Below, one piece after another: positions 17,971-27,244 of a DNA stretch of 64,000 nucleotides. Numbering within the stretch: the stretch's first letter is position 1; every line of letters starts with the position of its first letter. A model generated the notes under the pieces. That model searched no databases. It was not told the origin of the DNA and worked only from the letters and a program-made list of their open reading frames with translations. Source of the DNA: Pseudomonas zanjanensis (GTDB taxonomy: Bacteria > Pseudomonadota > Gammaproteobacteria > Pseudomonadales > Pseudomonadaceae); the NCBI RefSeq assembly GCF_014268745.2, contig NZ_JABWRB020000001.1, forward strand, positions 1,116,001-1,180,000, in the 5' to 3' direction. A program made the translations under genes and the position numbers.

Positions 17971-19593
17971 TCAGTTGGTATCCAGGTCCACGTTCTTGGT
18001 TTCCCGCAGGCAGATCATGCCCACCACCAGGCTCACCCCGGTGATCACCACCGGGTACCACAGCCCATAGAAAATATCCCCGGTGTAGACCACCAGGGCA
18101 AACGACACGGTGGGCAGGAAACCGCCGAACCAGCCGTTGCCGATGTGGTAGGGCAGGGACATGGAGGTGTAGCGAATGCGGGTCGGGAACAGTTCGACCA
18201 TCAACGCCGCCAGCGGTCCGTAGCACATCGCCGAGATGATGATCAGCGCGACGATCAAGGCCACGATCATCGGGCGGTTGATCTGCTGCGCATCGGCCTG
18301 TTGCGGGTAGCCGGCCAGGGTCACCGCACCGCGCAGGGCCGCCTCGTCGTAGCCTTCGAGTTTCACGTCACCGAAGCTGATCTGCACCGTGCTGCCGACC
18401 GGGGCCGCGACGCTGCTGTAGGGCAGGCCTTGCTTGACCAGGAAGGTCTTGACCTTGTCGCAAGGGCTGTCGAAACGCGCCTTGCCCACCGGGTCGAACT
18501 GGAAGGTGCAGGTGGCCGGATCGGCGATCACGGTGATGGGTGCCTGGCGGCTCGCCAGGTCGATGGCCGGGTTGGCGTAGTGGGCCAAGGTCTTGAAGAT
18601 CGGGAAGTACAGGGCCGTCGCCAGCAGCAGGCCGATCATCAGCACCGGTTTGCGCCCGACCTTGTCCGACAGCCAGCCGAAAAAGATGAAGAACGGTGCG
18701 CCGATCACCACGCTGACAATCAGCAGGCTATTGGCGAGGGCCGGGTCCATCTTGAGGAATTGGGTGAGGAAAAACAGCACATAGAATTGCGCGGCGTAGA
18801 AGGTCACCGCTTGCCCGGCGTTGATGCTGAACAGGGCGATCAGCACCACCTTGAGGTTTTCCCATTTGCCGAAGGATTCGCGGATCGGCGCCTTGCAGCA
18901 CTTGCCTTCTTCTTTCATTTTCAGGAAGGCCGGCGACTCATGTAGGCTCAGGCGAATCCAGGTGGAGATGCCCAGCAGCAGGATCGACAGCAGGAAAGGA
19001 ATGCGCCAGCCCCAGACTTCGAACTGGTCGCCAGTGAAGTAGCGGCAGCCCAAAACCACCAGCAGCGACAGCAGCAACCCGAGGGTGGCCGTGGACTGAA
19101 TCCAACTGGTATGAAAACCGCGCTTGCCCATTGGCGCGTGCTCGGCGACATAAGTTGCCGCCCCTCCATACTCACCGCCCAGGGCCAGGCCCTGGAGCAT
19201 GCGCAACACCACCAGGATGATCGGCGCGGCGATGCCGATGCTGGCGTAGTTGGGCAGCAGGCCGACGCAGAACGTCGCCAGGCCCATGAGCACGATGGTG
19301 GCCAGGAACGTGTACTTGCGCCCGATCATGTCTCCCAACCGACCGAACACCAGGGCCCCGAACGGCCGCACGATGAAACCGGCGGCGAAGGCCATCAGGG
19401 CGAAAATGAACGCGGTGGTGTCGTTGACCCCGGCAAAGAACTGCTTGCTGATCACCGCCGCCAGGGCGCCGTAGAGGAAAAAGTCGTACCACTCGAACAC
19501 CGTCCCCAGGGACGAGGCGAAGATGACTTTCTGGGTTTCCTGGCTGGTGCCGGCGCTGCGCGTGGCTTCCAGGGGCTGAACATGCTCGGACAT
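17971..19593 (-). CDS. MHS-family MFS transporter with a large extracytoplasmic insert
   Basis: A 540-residue major facilitator of the metabolite:H+ symporter group. Group signatures are FEWYDFFLYG near 31-40 and RPFGALVFGRLGDMIGRKYTF near 77-97. Substrates in the family include organic acids, proline/betaine and shikimate; this one is not determined. Unusually, about 100 hydrophilic residues with two cysteines (DPATCTFQFDPV ... FDSPCDKVKTF) separate two transmembrane helices in the second half, roughly residues 350-450. The start (MSEHVQPLEATR) has GAGGG upstream; a longer frame is REP sequence. Confidence 0.88.
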   Translation of the reverse strand: MSEHVQPLEATRSAGTSQETQKVIFASSLGTVFEWYDFFLYGALAAVISKQFFAGVNDTTAFIFALMAFAAGFIVRPFGALVFGRLGDMIGRKYTFLATIVLMGLATFCVGLLPNYASIGIAAPIILVVLRMLQGLALGGEYGGAATYVAEHAPMGKRGFHTSWIQSTATLGLLLSLLVVLGCRYFTGDQFEVWGWRIPFLLSILLLGISTWIRLSLHESPAFLKMKEEGKCCKAPIRESFGKWENLKVVLIALFSINAGQAVTFYAAQFYVLFFLTQFLKMDPALANSLLIVSVVIGAPFFIFFGWLSDKVGRKPVLMIGLLLATALYFPIFKTLAHYANPAIDLASRQAPITVIADPATCTFQFDPVGKARFDSPCDKVKTFLVKQGLPYSSVAAPVGSTVQISFGDVKLEGYDEAALRGAVTLAGYPQQADAQQINRPMIVALIVALIIISAMCYGPLAALMVELFPTRIRYTSMSLPYHIGNGWFGGFLPTVSFALVVYTGDIFYGLWYPVVITGVSLVVGMICLRETKNVDLDTN

Positions 19594-19689
19594 AGCGGTA
19601 TCCCTCACAGTGATTGTTTTTGTTGTTCCACTGCGACGCCGAATGGGGCGTCTCCTGATTTGACACGTTCCTTTTGCTTGCACATTTCC

Positions 19690-19783
19690 CTGTGGGAGCG
19701 GGCTTGCTCGCGAAGGCGGTGTGTCAGCTAACGATGATGTCGACTGGCACACCGCCTTCGCGAGCAAGCCCGCTCCCACAGGG
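19690..19783. repeat. REP doublet (type A)
   Basis: CTGTGGGAGCGGGCTTGCTC to GAGCAAGCCCGCTCCCACAG between the MFS and GMC genes. Confidence 0.85.
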
Positions 19784-19798
19784 GGATTCGGTGGTTTT

Positions 19799-21442
19799 TC
19801 AGACCGTGGCAGGCTCCTTTTGCGGCGTCGTGATTCGGGTGTCTGCCTCAAGCATCATCTGCGCCGCCTTCTCGGCAATCATCAGCGTCGGCGAGCAGGT
19901 ATTGCCCGAGGTGATGCGGGGCATAATCGAGGCATCGGCGATGCGCAGGCCCTTGATGCCCTGCACGCGCAGTTGCGCATCCACCACGGCATCGCCGTCC
20001 TGGCCCATGCGGCATGTGCCGACCGGGTGGAAAATCGTCGTGCCGATGCGGGCGGCGGCCTGGTGCAGTTCCTCTTCGGTCTGCAGGCTGGGGCCCGGCA
20101 GGTATTCCACCGGTTTGAACGCGCTCAGGGCCGGTGCCGCGACGATGCGTCGGGTCAGGCGGATGGCGTCGGCGGCGACTCGCAAGTCTTCGGGGTGACT
20201 CAGGTAATTGGGCTGGATCAGCGGCGCCTCGTGTGGGTCGGCCGAACGAATGTCCACCCGGCCACGGCTTTGCGGGCGCAGGTCGCAGACCGACGCGGTG
20301 AACGCCGGGAAGCTGTGCAGCGGTTCGCCGAAGCGTTCCAGGGACAGCGGTTGCACGTGGTATTCGAGGTTGGCCGAACTCTGCTCCGGGCCCGAGCGGG
20401 CGAACGCGCCGAGTTGACTGGGGGCCATGGACAGCGGGCCGCTGCGGTCGTACAGATAGCGCAGGCCCATGCCCATCTTGCCCCACAGGCTCCCGGCGAT
20501 CTGGTTCAGGGTGCGGGCGTTTTCCAACTGGTAGATCAGCCGCAGTTGCAGGTGGTCCTGCAAGTTGCCGCCGACACCGGGCAACTCATGGGTCACGCCG
20601 ATGCCCAGGCGTTGCAGCAAGCTGCGCGGGCCGATCCCGGAGCGTTGCAGGATCCCCGGCGAACCCACGGCGCCGGCGCACAGGACGATTTCCTTGCGGG
20701 CCTTGAAGGTCATGCCTTTGCCTTGCCAGCGAGCGCTGACGGCATGGGCGCGGTCGTCACGCAGCAACACCCGGTCGACCTCGACGTCGGTCAATACGGT
20801 GAGGTTGGCGCGCTGGCGAATCGGCTTGAGAAACGCCTTGGCCGCGTTCCAGCGCACCCCGGCTTTCTGATTGACCTGGAAATAGCCACAGCCTTCATTG
20901 TCGCCGCTGTTGAAATCGTCGACGTTGGGAATGCCGCTCTGCTCGGCGGCGCTGCGGAAGGCATCGAGAATCGGCCATGACAGGCGCTGGCGTTCGACCC
21001 GCCACTCGCCGCCGTCGCCGTGGAATTCAGACGCGCCTGCAAAGTGGTTTTCGCTCTGGCGGAACAGCGGCAGGACGTCTTTCCAGGCCCAGCCGGGATT
21101 GCCTGCGGCGGCCCAGTCGTCGTAATCGGCAGCCTGGCCGCGCATGTAGATCATGCCGTTGATGGAGGAGCAACCGCCCAGGACCTTGCCGCGCGGGTAG
21201 CTCAGGGCGCGGCCTTGCAGGCCCGGTTGCGCTTCGGTCTTGAAGCACCAGTCGGTGCGAGGGTTGCCGATGCAGAACAAGTAGCCGACCGGAATGTGAA
21301 TCCACGGATAATTGTCGCGCCCACCGGCTTCGAGCAGCAGGACCCGGTGTTGCGGGTTGGCCGAAAGCCGATTGGCCAGCAAGCACCCGGCAGGGCCGGC
21401 GCCCACGATCACGTAATCGTATTCATCGACGACAGGTTGCAT
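19799..21442 (-). CDS. GMC-family oxidoreductase (choline/alcohol dehydrogenase-like)
   Basis: A 547-residue FAD enzyme oxidising an alcohol to an aldehyde. It has the FAD motif VIVGAGPAGCLLANRLS near the N-terminus, GGCSSINGMIYMRGQAADYDDWA (GMC signature 1), GAVGSPGILQRSGIG (signature 2), and the C-terminal catalytic HPVGTCRMG ... SGNTCSP. Substrate unknown; the family includes choline, PEG and long-chain alcohol dehydrogenases. GAGGTCGC precedes the ATG at 21442. It is divergent from a LysR gene and next to a transporter of the same direction, suggesting uptake and oxidation of one substrate. Confidence 0.9.
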   Translation of the reverse strand: MQPVVDEYDYVIVGAGPAGCLLANRLSANPQHRVLLLEAGGRDNYPWIHIPVGYLFCIGNPRTDWCFKTEAQPGLQGRALSYPRGKVLGGCSSINGMIYMRGQAADYDDWAAAGNPGWAWKDVLPLFRQSENHFAGASEFHGDGGEWRVERQRLSWPILDAFRSAAEQSGIPNVDDFNSGDNEGCGYFQVNQKAGVRWNAAKAFLKPIRQRANLTVLTDVEVDRVLLRDDRAHAVSARWQGKGMTFKARKEIVLCAGAVGSPGILQRSGIGPRSLLQRLGIGVTHELPGVGGNLQDHLQLRLIYQLENARTLNQIAGSLWGKMGMGLRYLYDRSGPLSMAPSQLGAFARSGPEQSSANLEYHVQPLSLERFGEPLHSFPAFTASVCDLRPQSRGRVDIRSADPHEAPLIQPNYLSHPEDLRVAADAIRLTRRIVAAPALSAFKPVEYLPGPSLQTEEELHQAAARIGTTIFHPVGTCRMGQDGDAVVDAQLRVQGIKGLRIADASIMPRITSGNTCSPTLMIAEKAAQMMLEADTRITTPQKEPATV

Positions 21443-21572
21443 TCGCGACCTCATTCTTGTTGTTGTGGGAGCCATCCTAGTTGTTAGTTTTCGTCAAAAG
21501 AATGTTAGTTTTTGCGCAGCCGCTGTGCGTTTATAAACAGTCCCGCCTTCAGGCGCGTTCAAGGATCGCCCC
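21443..21572. promoter_or_regulatory. Divergent GMC/LysR promoter region
   Basis: The 130-base gap holds the repeated motif GTTAGTTTTCGTC / TGTTAGTTTTTGC around 21480-21513, a direct repeat of TTAGTTTT about 25 bases apart. This is a candidate LysR-type binding area. Confidence 0.4.
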
Positions 21573-22457
21573 ATGTTCGACTGGAATGACCTGCGCTATT
21601 TCCTGGAGCTGCAACGCAGCGGGCGTTTGTTGACGGCTGCCCGACGGCTGAACACCACCCACGCCACGGTGGCCCGGCACATCGAGGCCATCGAGAAAAG
21701 CCTCGGCACTGCGCTGTTCGTCCAGCATGCCCAGGGCTATGAACTGACCCCGGCCGGCGAGACATTGCTCAAGCACGCCGAAGCCATGGAGAACGTGGCG
21801 TTGCTGGCCCAGGAGGACATCACCCAGTCCAGCGCACCCCTGGGCAAGATCCGCCTGGGAGTGACCGAAGGGCTGGGCATCATGTTCCTGGCTAGTCGCA
21901 TGGACGGGCTGTTCCAGCGCTACCCAGGGCTGGAGGTGGAGCTGGTGGCGGTGCCGCGCTTTGTCAGCATCCTCAACCGTGAGGCGGAAATCAGCATCCA
22001 CCTCGAACGCCCGGCGGCCGACCTGTTGGTGACCCGCAAACTCACCGACTACAGCCTGGCGCTGTACGCCAGCCAGGCCTACCTGGATCGCTCGCCAGCA
22101 CTGCGCAGCCGCGAGGACCTGGGCCGCCATGCCTGGATCGGTTATGTCGACGATCTGCTGTTCAGCCAGGAACTGATGTTCCTCAACAGTTTTTGCCGCA
22201 ACCCTCGGGTGGTGTTTCACAGCACCAGCGTTATCGCCCAGCAACAGGCCGCGCGCTCGGGCCTGGGGATCGCCGTGTTGCCGTGCTACATGGCCAGCGG
22301 CGACCCGACGCTGGTGCCGCTGCTGCCGGACGAAACCATCCGCCGCAGCTACTGGATCAGCACCCGTCGCGAACTGCACAAATCCGTACGCCTGCGGGTG
22401 TTGTGGGATTACGTGGTGCAGTTGTGCGAGCGCGAGCAGGGGTTGTTGTTGCCCTGA
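21573..22457 (+). CDS. LysR-family transcriptional regulator
   Basis: A 294-residue regulator with an N-terminal winged helix-turn-helix (LLTAARRLNTTHATVARHIEAIEKSLGTALF) and a substrate-binding co-inducer domain. LysR proteins usually control the divergent gene, here the GMC oxidoreductase and perhaps the MHS transporter beyond it. The sensed ligand is unknown. It is followed by a REP/tandem-repeat area. Confidence 0.92.
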   Translation: MFDWNDLRYFLELQRSGRLLTAARRLNTTHATVARHIEAIEKSLGTALFVQHAQGYELTPAGETLLKHAEAMENVALLAQEDITQSSAPLGKIRLGVTEGLGIMFLASRMDGLFQRYPGLEVELVAVPRFVSILNREAEISIHLERPAADLLVTRKLTDYSLALYASQAYLDRSPALRSREDLGRHAWIGYVDDLLFSQELMFLNSFCRNPRVVFHSTSVIAQQQAARSGLGIAVLPCYMASGDPTLVPLLPDETIRRSYWISTRRELHKSVRLRVLWDYVVQLCEREQGLLLP

Positions 22458-22491
22458 GCACGCAATATCCCTGTGGCGAGCCTCTATGTGG

Positions 22492-22650
22492 AACAAGGCT
22501 CTGTGGAGGCAAGGTTCTGTGGGCTCTGTGGGAGCAAGGCTTGCCCGCGATGAAGAACACACGGTCTATCTGGAACCGAGTCGCCTGCTTCGCGGGCAAG
22601 CCTTGCTCCCACAGAACCCATAGAGCCCACAGAGCCCACAGAGCCCACAG
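22492..22650. repeat. Type C REP doublet nested in a 9-base tandem repeat palindrome
   Basis: The REP pair (22525-22615: CTGTGGGAGCAAGGCTTGCC and its inverse) is followed by three copies of the 9-mer AGAGCCCAC (22622-22648) and preceded by its inverse (GTGGGCTCTGTGG), so the whole region is one long imperfect palindrome. Nothing else is seen between 22458 and 22795. Confidence 0.75.
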
Positions 22651-22795
22651 ATGAATCCCCTCGCCACAAAGGTCGTTGGTGCCCCGGCAACTGGCCGCCC
22701 AAGCCCCCTTTTCTGGCCCCCAATGACCTCAGCCGACGCGCTGGCGTGCCTTAGTGTTGACCCACAACAAGAAAAGCGCAGCCAAGAGGGGCCCT

Positions 22796-23167
22796 ATGTT
22801 GGCAATCACGCCTTCAACCTTGCTTCACTCCGCCGTCATCGTGCTGCTCGGCAGCCTGCTCGCCGGCTGCGGCGAAGAGCCCAAGCCCCCCGCGCCGACG
22901 GTGTTCACGGCCATGCCCAGCGATGCAGCACTGGCCCAGGTCTACGACAGCAGCTGCAAACTCTGCCACGCCAACCCCGGCGCCGGCGCGCCGTTGACCG
23001 GCGATACGAACGCCTGGGCCCCGCGGGTCGCACAGGGCGCCGAGACCCTGCTGGACCACGCGATCAACGGCTACAACGGCATGCCGCCGATGGGCCTGTG
23101 CATGCACTGTTCCGAAGAGCAGTTCCTGGCCCTGATCGCCTTCATGTCCGGCCAACACTTCCAATAA
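22796..23167 (+). CDS. Lipoprotein cytochrome c (c5-like)
   Basis: A 123-residue single-haem cytochrome with signal LLHSAVIVLLGSLLAGC (lipobox) and haem site CKLCH near residue 54. A second pair LCMHC near 102-106 matches the conserved disulphide Cys of cytochrome c5, and MPPMGL supplies a Met ligand. It should be membrane-anchored in the periplasm. GAGGGG precedes the ATG. It ends 20 bases before a secreted FAD oxidase on the same strand, so it may be that enzyme's electron acceptor. The partnership is inference. Confidence 0.85.
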   Translation: MLAITPSTLLHSAVIVLLGSLLAGCGEEPKPPAPTVFTAMPSDAALAQVYDSSCKLCHANPGAGAPLTGDTNAWAPRVAQGAETLLDHAINGYNGMPPMGLCMHCSEEQFLALIAFMSGQHFQ

Positions 23168-23187
23168 TAAATACGGGTACTTTCGGC

Positions 23188-24582
23188 ATGACGATGGACT
23201 ACTCACGGCGTCGGTTGCTGCAGCAGGCCGGCGTTGTCGCCGCCTTTACCGCACTGGGCAGCCAGGGCGCCCTGGCCGAGCTGATGCGCGCGCCTCGCTT
23301 GATCCCGTGGCGCAACTGGTCCGGTGCGCAGAGTTGCCTGCCGGCGGCGCGCCTGGCCCCCAAGGACCTCGACGAACTGGTGCAGGTGGTGCGCCGCGCC
23401 GAAGGGCGGATTCGGCCGGTGGGTTCCGGGCATTCCTTCAGCGCCCTGGTGCCCACCGACGGCACCTTGTTGTCGCTGAGTTTTTTCAGTGGCCTGCTGG
23501 ACCACGACGGCGCCAGCCTGCAAGCCGAGTTCGGCGGCGGCACGCCCATGTCCCGCATGGGCCCGGCGCTCAAGGCCATCGGCCAGGCACTGCCGAACAT
23601 GGCCGACGTCGATTACCAGACCTTGGCCGGTGCCATCGCCACCTCGACCCATGGCACTGGCAAGGCCTTTGGCTCATACGCCTCCCAAGTGGTCGGCCTG
23701 CAACTGGTGACGGCCAGCGGCGAGGTCCTCGATTGCGATGCCCAGCGTCATCCCGAGGTGTTCCAGGCCGGCCGGGTGTCCCTTGGCGCGCTGGGGCTGG
23801 TGACCCGCGTGCGGTTACAAAACCGCGCGGCCTATCGCTTGCGCGAGCACCAGTGGGTGGCGAAAACCGAGGAGTTGCTCGAGGACGTGCACACCAACAT
23901 CCGGGACAACCAGCACTGGGAAATGCAAGTCGTCACCCATTCCGACTATGCGCTGTCGATCACCCTGAACGAAACCACCGATCCGGCCACGCCGCCGATC
24001 AGTCCCGAGGAGGAGGGCGGCAACGAGTTCGTCTCCCTGATCGAAAACCTCGACAAGTACGGTAGCGATTTTCCAGCGATCCGGCGCGCGTTGCTCAACA
24101 GCCTGCGGCTGGTGGCCGATTTCGATGACCGCGTCGGTGATTCCCATGACATCTACGCCAACGCCCGCACCGTGCGTTTCAACGAGATGGAATATTCGGT
24201 CCCGGCCGAACACGGCCCGGCGTGCCTGCGGGAAATCCTCGCGCTGATCCGCGACAAGGACCTGCGCACCTGGTTTCCCATCGAATACCGCTACGTGAAG
24301 GCCGACGACATTGCCTTGAGCATGTTCGAAGGCCGGGACAGTTGCTCAATCTCCGTGCACCAGCATTACCAGATGGACCATCACAATTTCTTCGCCGCCA
24401 TCGAGCCGATCTTCTGGAAATACCAGGGCCGTCCGCATTGGGGGAAGCTGCACTCGCTGAACGCCAAGGCACTCCAGGCGTTGTACCCGCGCTGGACTGA
24501 ATTCACCCAGGTGCGCCAGGTATTGGACCCTGGCGGCAAGTTTCTCAATGGGCATCTTGCATCGATTCTGGGGGTGGGCTGA
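23188..24582 (+). CDS. Tat-exported aldonolactone oxidase (ALO/gulonolactone-oxidase family)
   Basis: A 464-residue FAD enzyme of the D-arabinono-1,4-lactone/L-gulonolactone oxidase family. It starts MTMDYSRRRLLQQAG, a twin-arginine-type signal, so periplasmic export folded with cofactor is likely. VGSGHSFS at 78-85 gives H82, the position that binds FAD covalently in relatives. ATSTHGTG and the C-terminal HWGKLH motif are also present. Substrate unknown: a sugar lactone or sugar alcohol. The cytochrome c just upstream suggests dehydrogenase rather than oxidase use. Confidence 0.85.
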   Translation: MTMDYSRRRLLQQAGVVAAFTALGSQGALAELMRAPRLIPWRNWSGAQSCLPAARLAPKDLDELVQVVRRAEGRIRPVGSGHSFSALVPTDGTLLSLSFFSGLLDHDGASLQAEFGGGTPMSRMGPALKAIGQALPNMADVDYQTLAGAIATSTHGTGKAFGSYASQVVGLQLVTASGEVLDCDAQRHPEVFQAGRVSLGALGLVTRVRLQNRAAYRLREHQWVAKTEELLEDVHTNIRDNQHWEMQVVTHSDYALSITLNETTDPATPPISPEEEGGNEFVSLIENLDKYGSDFPAIRRALLNSLRLVADFDDRVGDSHDIYANARTVRFNEMEYSVPAEHGPACLREILALIRDKDLRTWFPIEYRYVKADDIALSMFEGRDSCSISVHQHYQMDHHNFFAAIEPIFWKYQGRPHWGKLHSLNAKALQALYPRWTEFTQVRQVLDPGGKFLNGHLASILGVG

Positions 24583-24632
24583 GGTTTCAAATGGCTGGTT
24601 AGCTGGTTAGCTGATTCTGTCAGGCACAAACC

Positions 24633-24765
24633 TTGTGGCGAGGGAGCTTGCTCCCGCTGGGCTGCGCAGCAGCCCCAAATCGGATAACCCATTTTTCCAG
24701 CTAGACCACCTTAGCCGGCTTACGACGGCTACGCCGCCGAGCGGGAGCAAGCTCCCTCGCCACAA
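24633..24765. repeat. REP doublet (type B)
   Basis: TTGTGGCGAGGGAGCTTGCTC to GAGCAAGCTCCCTCGCCACA with inner arms GGGCTGCGCAGCAGCCCC and GCTTACGACGGCTACGCCGCC, separating two convergent genes. Confidence 0.85.
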
Positions 24766-24798
24766 AAGTCCTAAAAGCCCAACAGCCAAAAAAGCCCT

Positions 24799-25743
24799 CT
24801 AGAACGCAAACGGAATACTGATCTTGGCCCAGAGCATTTCGCCTTCGGTGCGGTTCTCCACTTCGAACTCCTTGGCCCAGCGGATCTCGGCGCTGGCGTA
24901 CTTGAGGAAGGTCAGGTGCAGCGCCGGGCCGATGGCGAAGACCTGGCCGCGGACCCCGTCGTCCACATCCTGACCGGCGAATTGCACGGTGCGGCCGTAC
25001 TGTTTGTCGTCGGTGGTCTGCTTGAGGTAGTAGCCGTTGAGCCCCAGCCTCAGGTTGTCGGTCACGCGGTAGCTGGCGGAATAGTCGAAGTGGAAAATCT
25101 GCCCGGAACGGTAGTCGGTGTCCTTGTTCTTGCGGTTGAAGCTGTAGGTGGTCTTCATCGACACCTCTGTGTCTTCCGTGGGCAACCAGGTGAAGGAAAA
25201 CAGCGGCTTGTAGGTGTAGAAATTGTTGCTGGTGTTGGCCAGTCGATCGGTGCTGTATTCGCCGGTGGGTACGGTGATTTCCACCGCCGCGGCCAAGGTC
25301 AGGTGCTTGCCCATGTCCCAAAGCACAATGGGTGAAATAGTCGTGTCGCCCATGCCTTCACGGGTGTCATGCAGGCCGAACACCGAGACTTCCTGCTTGA
25401 GCCAGGGCTGGGCGATGTAGATCCCCGCGCGTCCACCGGCCACTCGCAACGGGCTCAGGTAATCGATACGTGGGACCACTGCCGTGGATTCGATTTCGAC
25501 GTCCGGCACTTCGCCGCCCAACGAACTGATGTTGAATTTCCGGGCCTTGTAATGGTTGTAGTAGAGGTTGAACGCGACCATGTGGTCGGGAAGGCTGTCG
25601 ACTTCCAGCGGCAACACGAAAAAGCCATCGGTGCCAGGGCCGATGTTGTCGACCCCCGATTCGGTGGCCAAGGCGGGCAGGGCTGCGCCGCAGGCCAGGC
25701 CGAGGGTCAATTGCAAGGCGAATGTCGTGCGGGTCGGGTTCAT
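24799..25743 (-). CDS. SphA/MetA-pathway outer-membrane transporter-like protein
   Basis: A 314-residue secreted beta-barrel: signal peptide cut near ALATESG, then alternating strands with aromatic ends and a terminal Phe (ISIPFAF). It resembles the 'phenol MetA-pathway' (PF13557) and SphA porin-like proteins, which help hydrophobic substrates such as aromatics or sphingosine across the outer membrane. It is divergent from an AraC-type regulator, as sphA is from sphR in P. aeruginosa. The identity with SphA itself is not proven. Confidence 0.7.
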   Translation of the reverse strand: MNPTRTTFALQLTLGLACGAALPALATESGVDNIGPGTDGFFVLPLEVDSLPDHMVAFNLYYNHYKARKFNISSLGGEVPDVEIESTAVVPRIDYLSPLRVAGGRAGIYIAQPWLKQEVSVFGLHDTREGMGDTTISPIVLWDMGKHLTLAAAVEITVPTGEYSTDRLANTSNNFYTYKPLFSFTWLPTEDTEVSMKTTYSFNRKNKDTDYRSGQIFHFDYSASYRVTDNLRLGLNGYYLKQTTDDKQYGRTVQFAGQDVDDGVRGQVFAIGPALHLTFLKYASAEIRWAKEFEVENRTEGEMLWAKISIPFAF

Positions 25744-25950
25744 GTGGGGGGCTCATTATTATTGTTGGAAATGCACCGGAGGTCCGAGTCATACAAATAA
25801 GCCGTTCGCCGCCGACAGGGCAGGGTATTGGCGGCCAGACAGGGGACTTGGGCGGCCAGATTTTTCTACCCCTCTATCCAGCGGCTCATGCTAACTTTAT
25901 GAAATAACCGGTTACAAAAACGCCACCTAACGTGCTCCGGAACCCGCCCC

Positions 25951-26994
25951 ATGCAGATGAAAGTCATCGACCCCACCTATGAATTGGCGCTGGTATCGCC
26001 ATTTTTGCTGCAAACGTTGGCCGAGGTGGTGGCGGACAAGGGCTTCGATGCCGCCAGCCTGTGTCGCGGCCTGGGGTTCAGCCTCGATGACCTGCAAGAT
26101 CCTGCCCAGCGCATTTCCTATCGCCAGGCCGTGGTCATGATCCAACGGGCACTCAAGCTGTTGCCTGACCAGGGGCTGGGGTTATGGGTGGGTGATCGCA
26201 ACGTGCTCGGCACCCTCGGCCTGCTGGGGCACGTCTTGTCGCTGTGCGAAACCCTGCGCGATGCCTTCGCCCTCGGGGTTCGTTACCAGCACACCACCGG
26301 CGGCATCGCCGTGACCCGTGTCGAAGAGGCCACTGACCGGATCATGGTCGAGGCCACTTGCCGCCTGCCTTTTGCCGAGATCCAGGTGTTTGCCGTGGAA
26401 GAGTTCTTCGCCAGCCTGATGGTCTACGGCCGGGCGCTGGCGGGTCCCGATTTCAAGCCCCAGGCCGTGGAATTCATGCATGCCGCGCCGTCCTATGCCC
26501 AGGCGTACCAGCGGATCCTGGGGCCTGACGTGCGCTTCGGTTGCCGGCACAACCGCATGCTGATCGACGTGCGCTGGCTGGACATGCGTTTGCCCAATCA
26601 CCACCCGCTGGCGCTGCGCCAGGCATTGGCCTTGCTCGAGCAGGAGGCCTGCGAGGTCCACCAGAAGATCGACCTGATCCAGACCGTGGAACGGGCGATT
26701 GCCCGGGACCTGACCCGGGGCAGCCACATCGAGAAAATCGCCAGCGACCTCAACATGAGCAGCCGCACCCTACGTCGGCGCCTGACCGAACACAGCCTGA
26801 CCTTCGAGACCTTGCTCGAACAGGTGCGCCGCGGCCGCACCCTGAACCTGCTGGCCAACCCCGAGCTGTCCATCGAGCGCATCACCGAAGAGGTCGGCTA
26901 CAGCGATGTGCGCAGCTTCCGCCGGGCGTTCCGGCGCTGGACCGGCATGAGCCCCAGCGCGTTTCGCAATGAGAGCGCCGACGCTCGGCTCTAA
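25951..26994 (+). CDS. AraC-family regulator (Arabinose_bd/OruR-like type)
   Basis: A 347-residue regulator with an N-terminal PF12625-type sensing domain (FLLQTLAEVVADKGFDAASLCRGLG) and a C-terminal double helix-turn-helix (IEKIASDLNMSSRTLRRRLTEH; ITEEVGYSDVRSFRRAFRRWTGMSPSAFR). Members such as SphR, OruR and MmsR activate a neighbouring catabolic or transport gene on binding a small ligand. The target is probably the divergent porin-like gene across a 207-base gap. Confidence 0.9.
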   Translation: MQMKVIDPTYELALVSPFLLQTLAEVVADKGFDAASLCRGLGFSLDDLQDPAQRISYRQAVVMIQRALKLLPDQGLGLWVGDRNVLGTLGLLGHVLSLCETLRDAFALGVRYQHTTGGIAVTRVEEATDRIMVEATCRLPFAEIQVFAVEEFFASLMVYGRALAGPDFKPQAVEFMHAAPSYAQAYQRILGPDVRFGCRHNRMLIDVRWLDMRLPNHHPLALRQALALLEQEACEVHQKIDLIQTVERAIARDLTRGSHIEKIASDLNMSSRTLRRRLTEHSLTFETLLEQVRRGRTLNLLANPELSIERITEEVGYSDVRSFRRAFRRWTGMSPSAFRNESADARL

Positions 26995-27244
26995 GGATAT
27001 GTCCACACGGTATTTCTCAAGTCCCGTGGGCTTTCCCTAAATGAACAGAGACAGGCCGAACAACCAGGGTTTTTGTATCCGGTTGTTGCCTGGAGGCGGG
27101 TGTTCGTCGATCTACCGGCTTGACATCTTTTTCCTGCAAACAACCCCCAGTAAACTAGCACTCCCCATGAAACAAGATTAGCCACGCTGCCTGGTCGCGT
27201 TCTGTTGCACAATACGCCCCGGACCGTTTCTCTCAGGATGTTCA

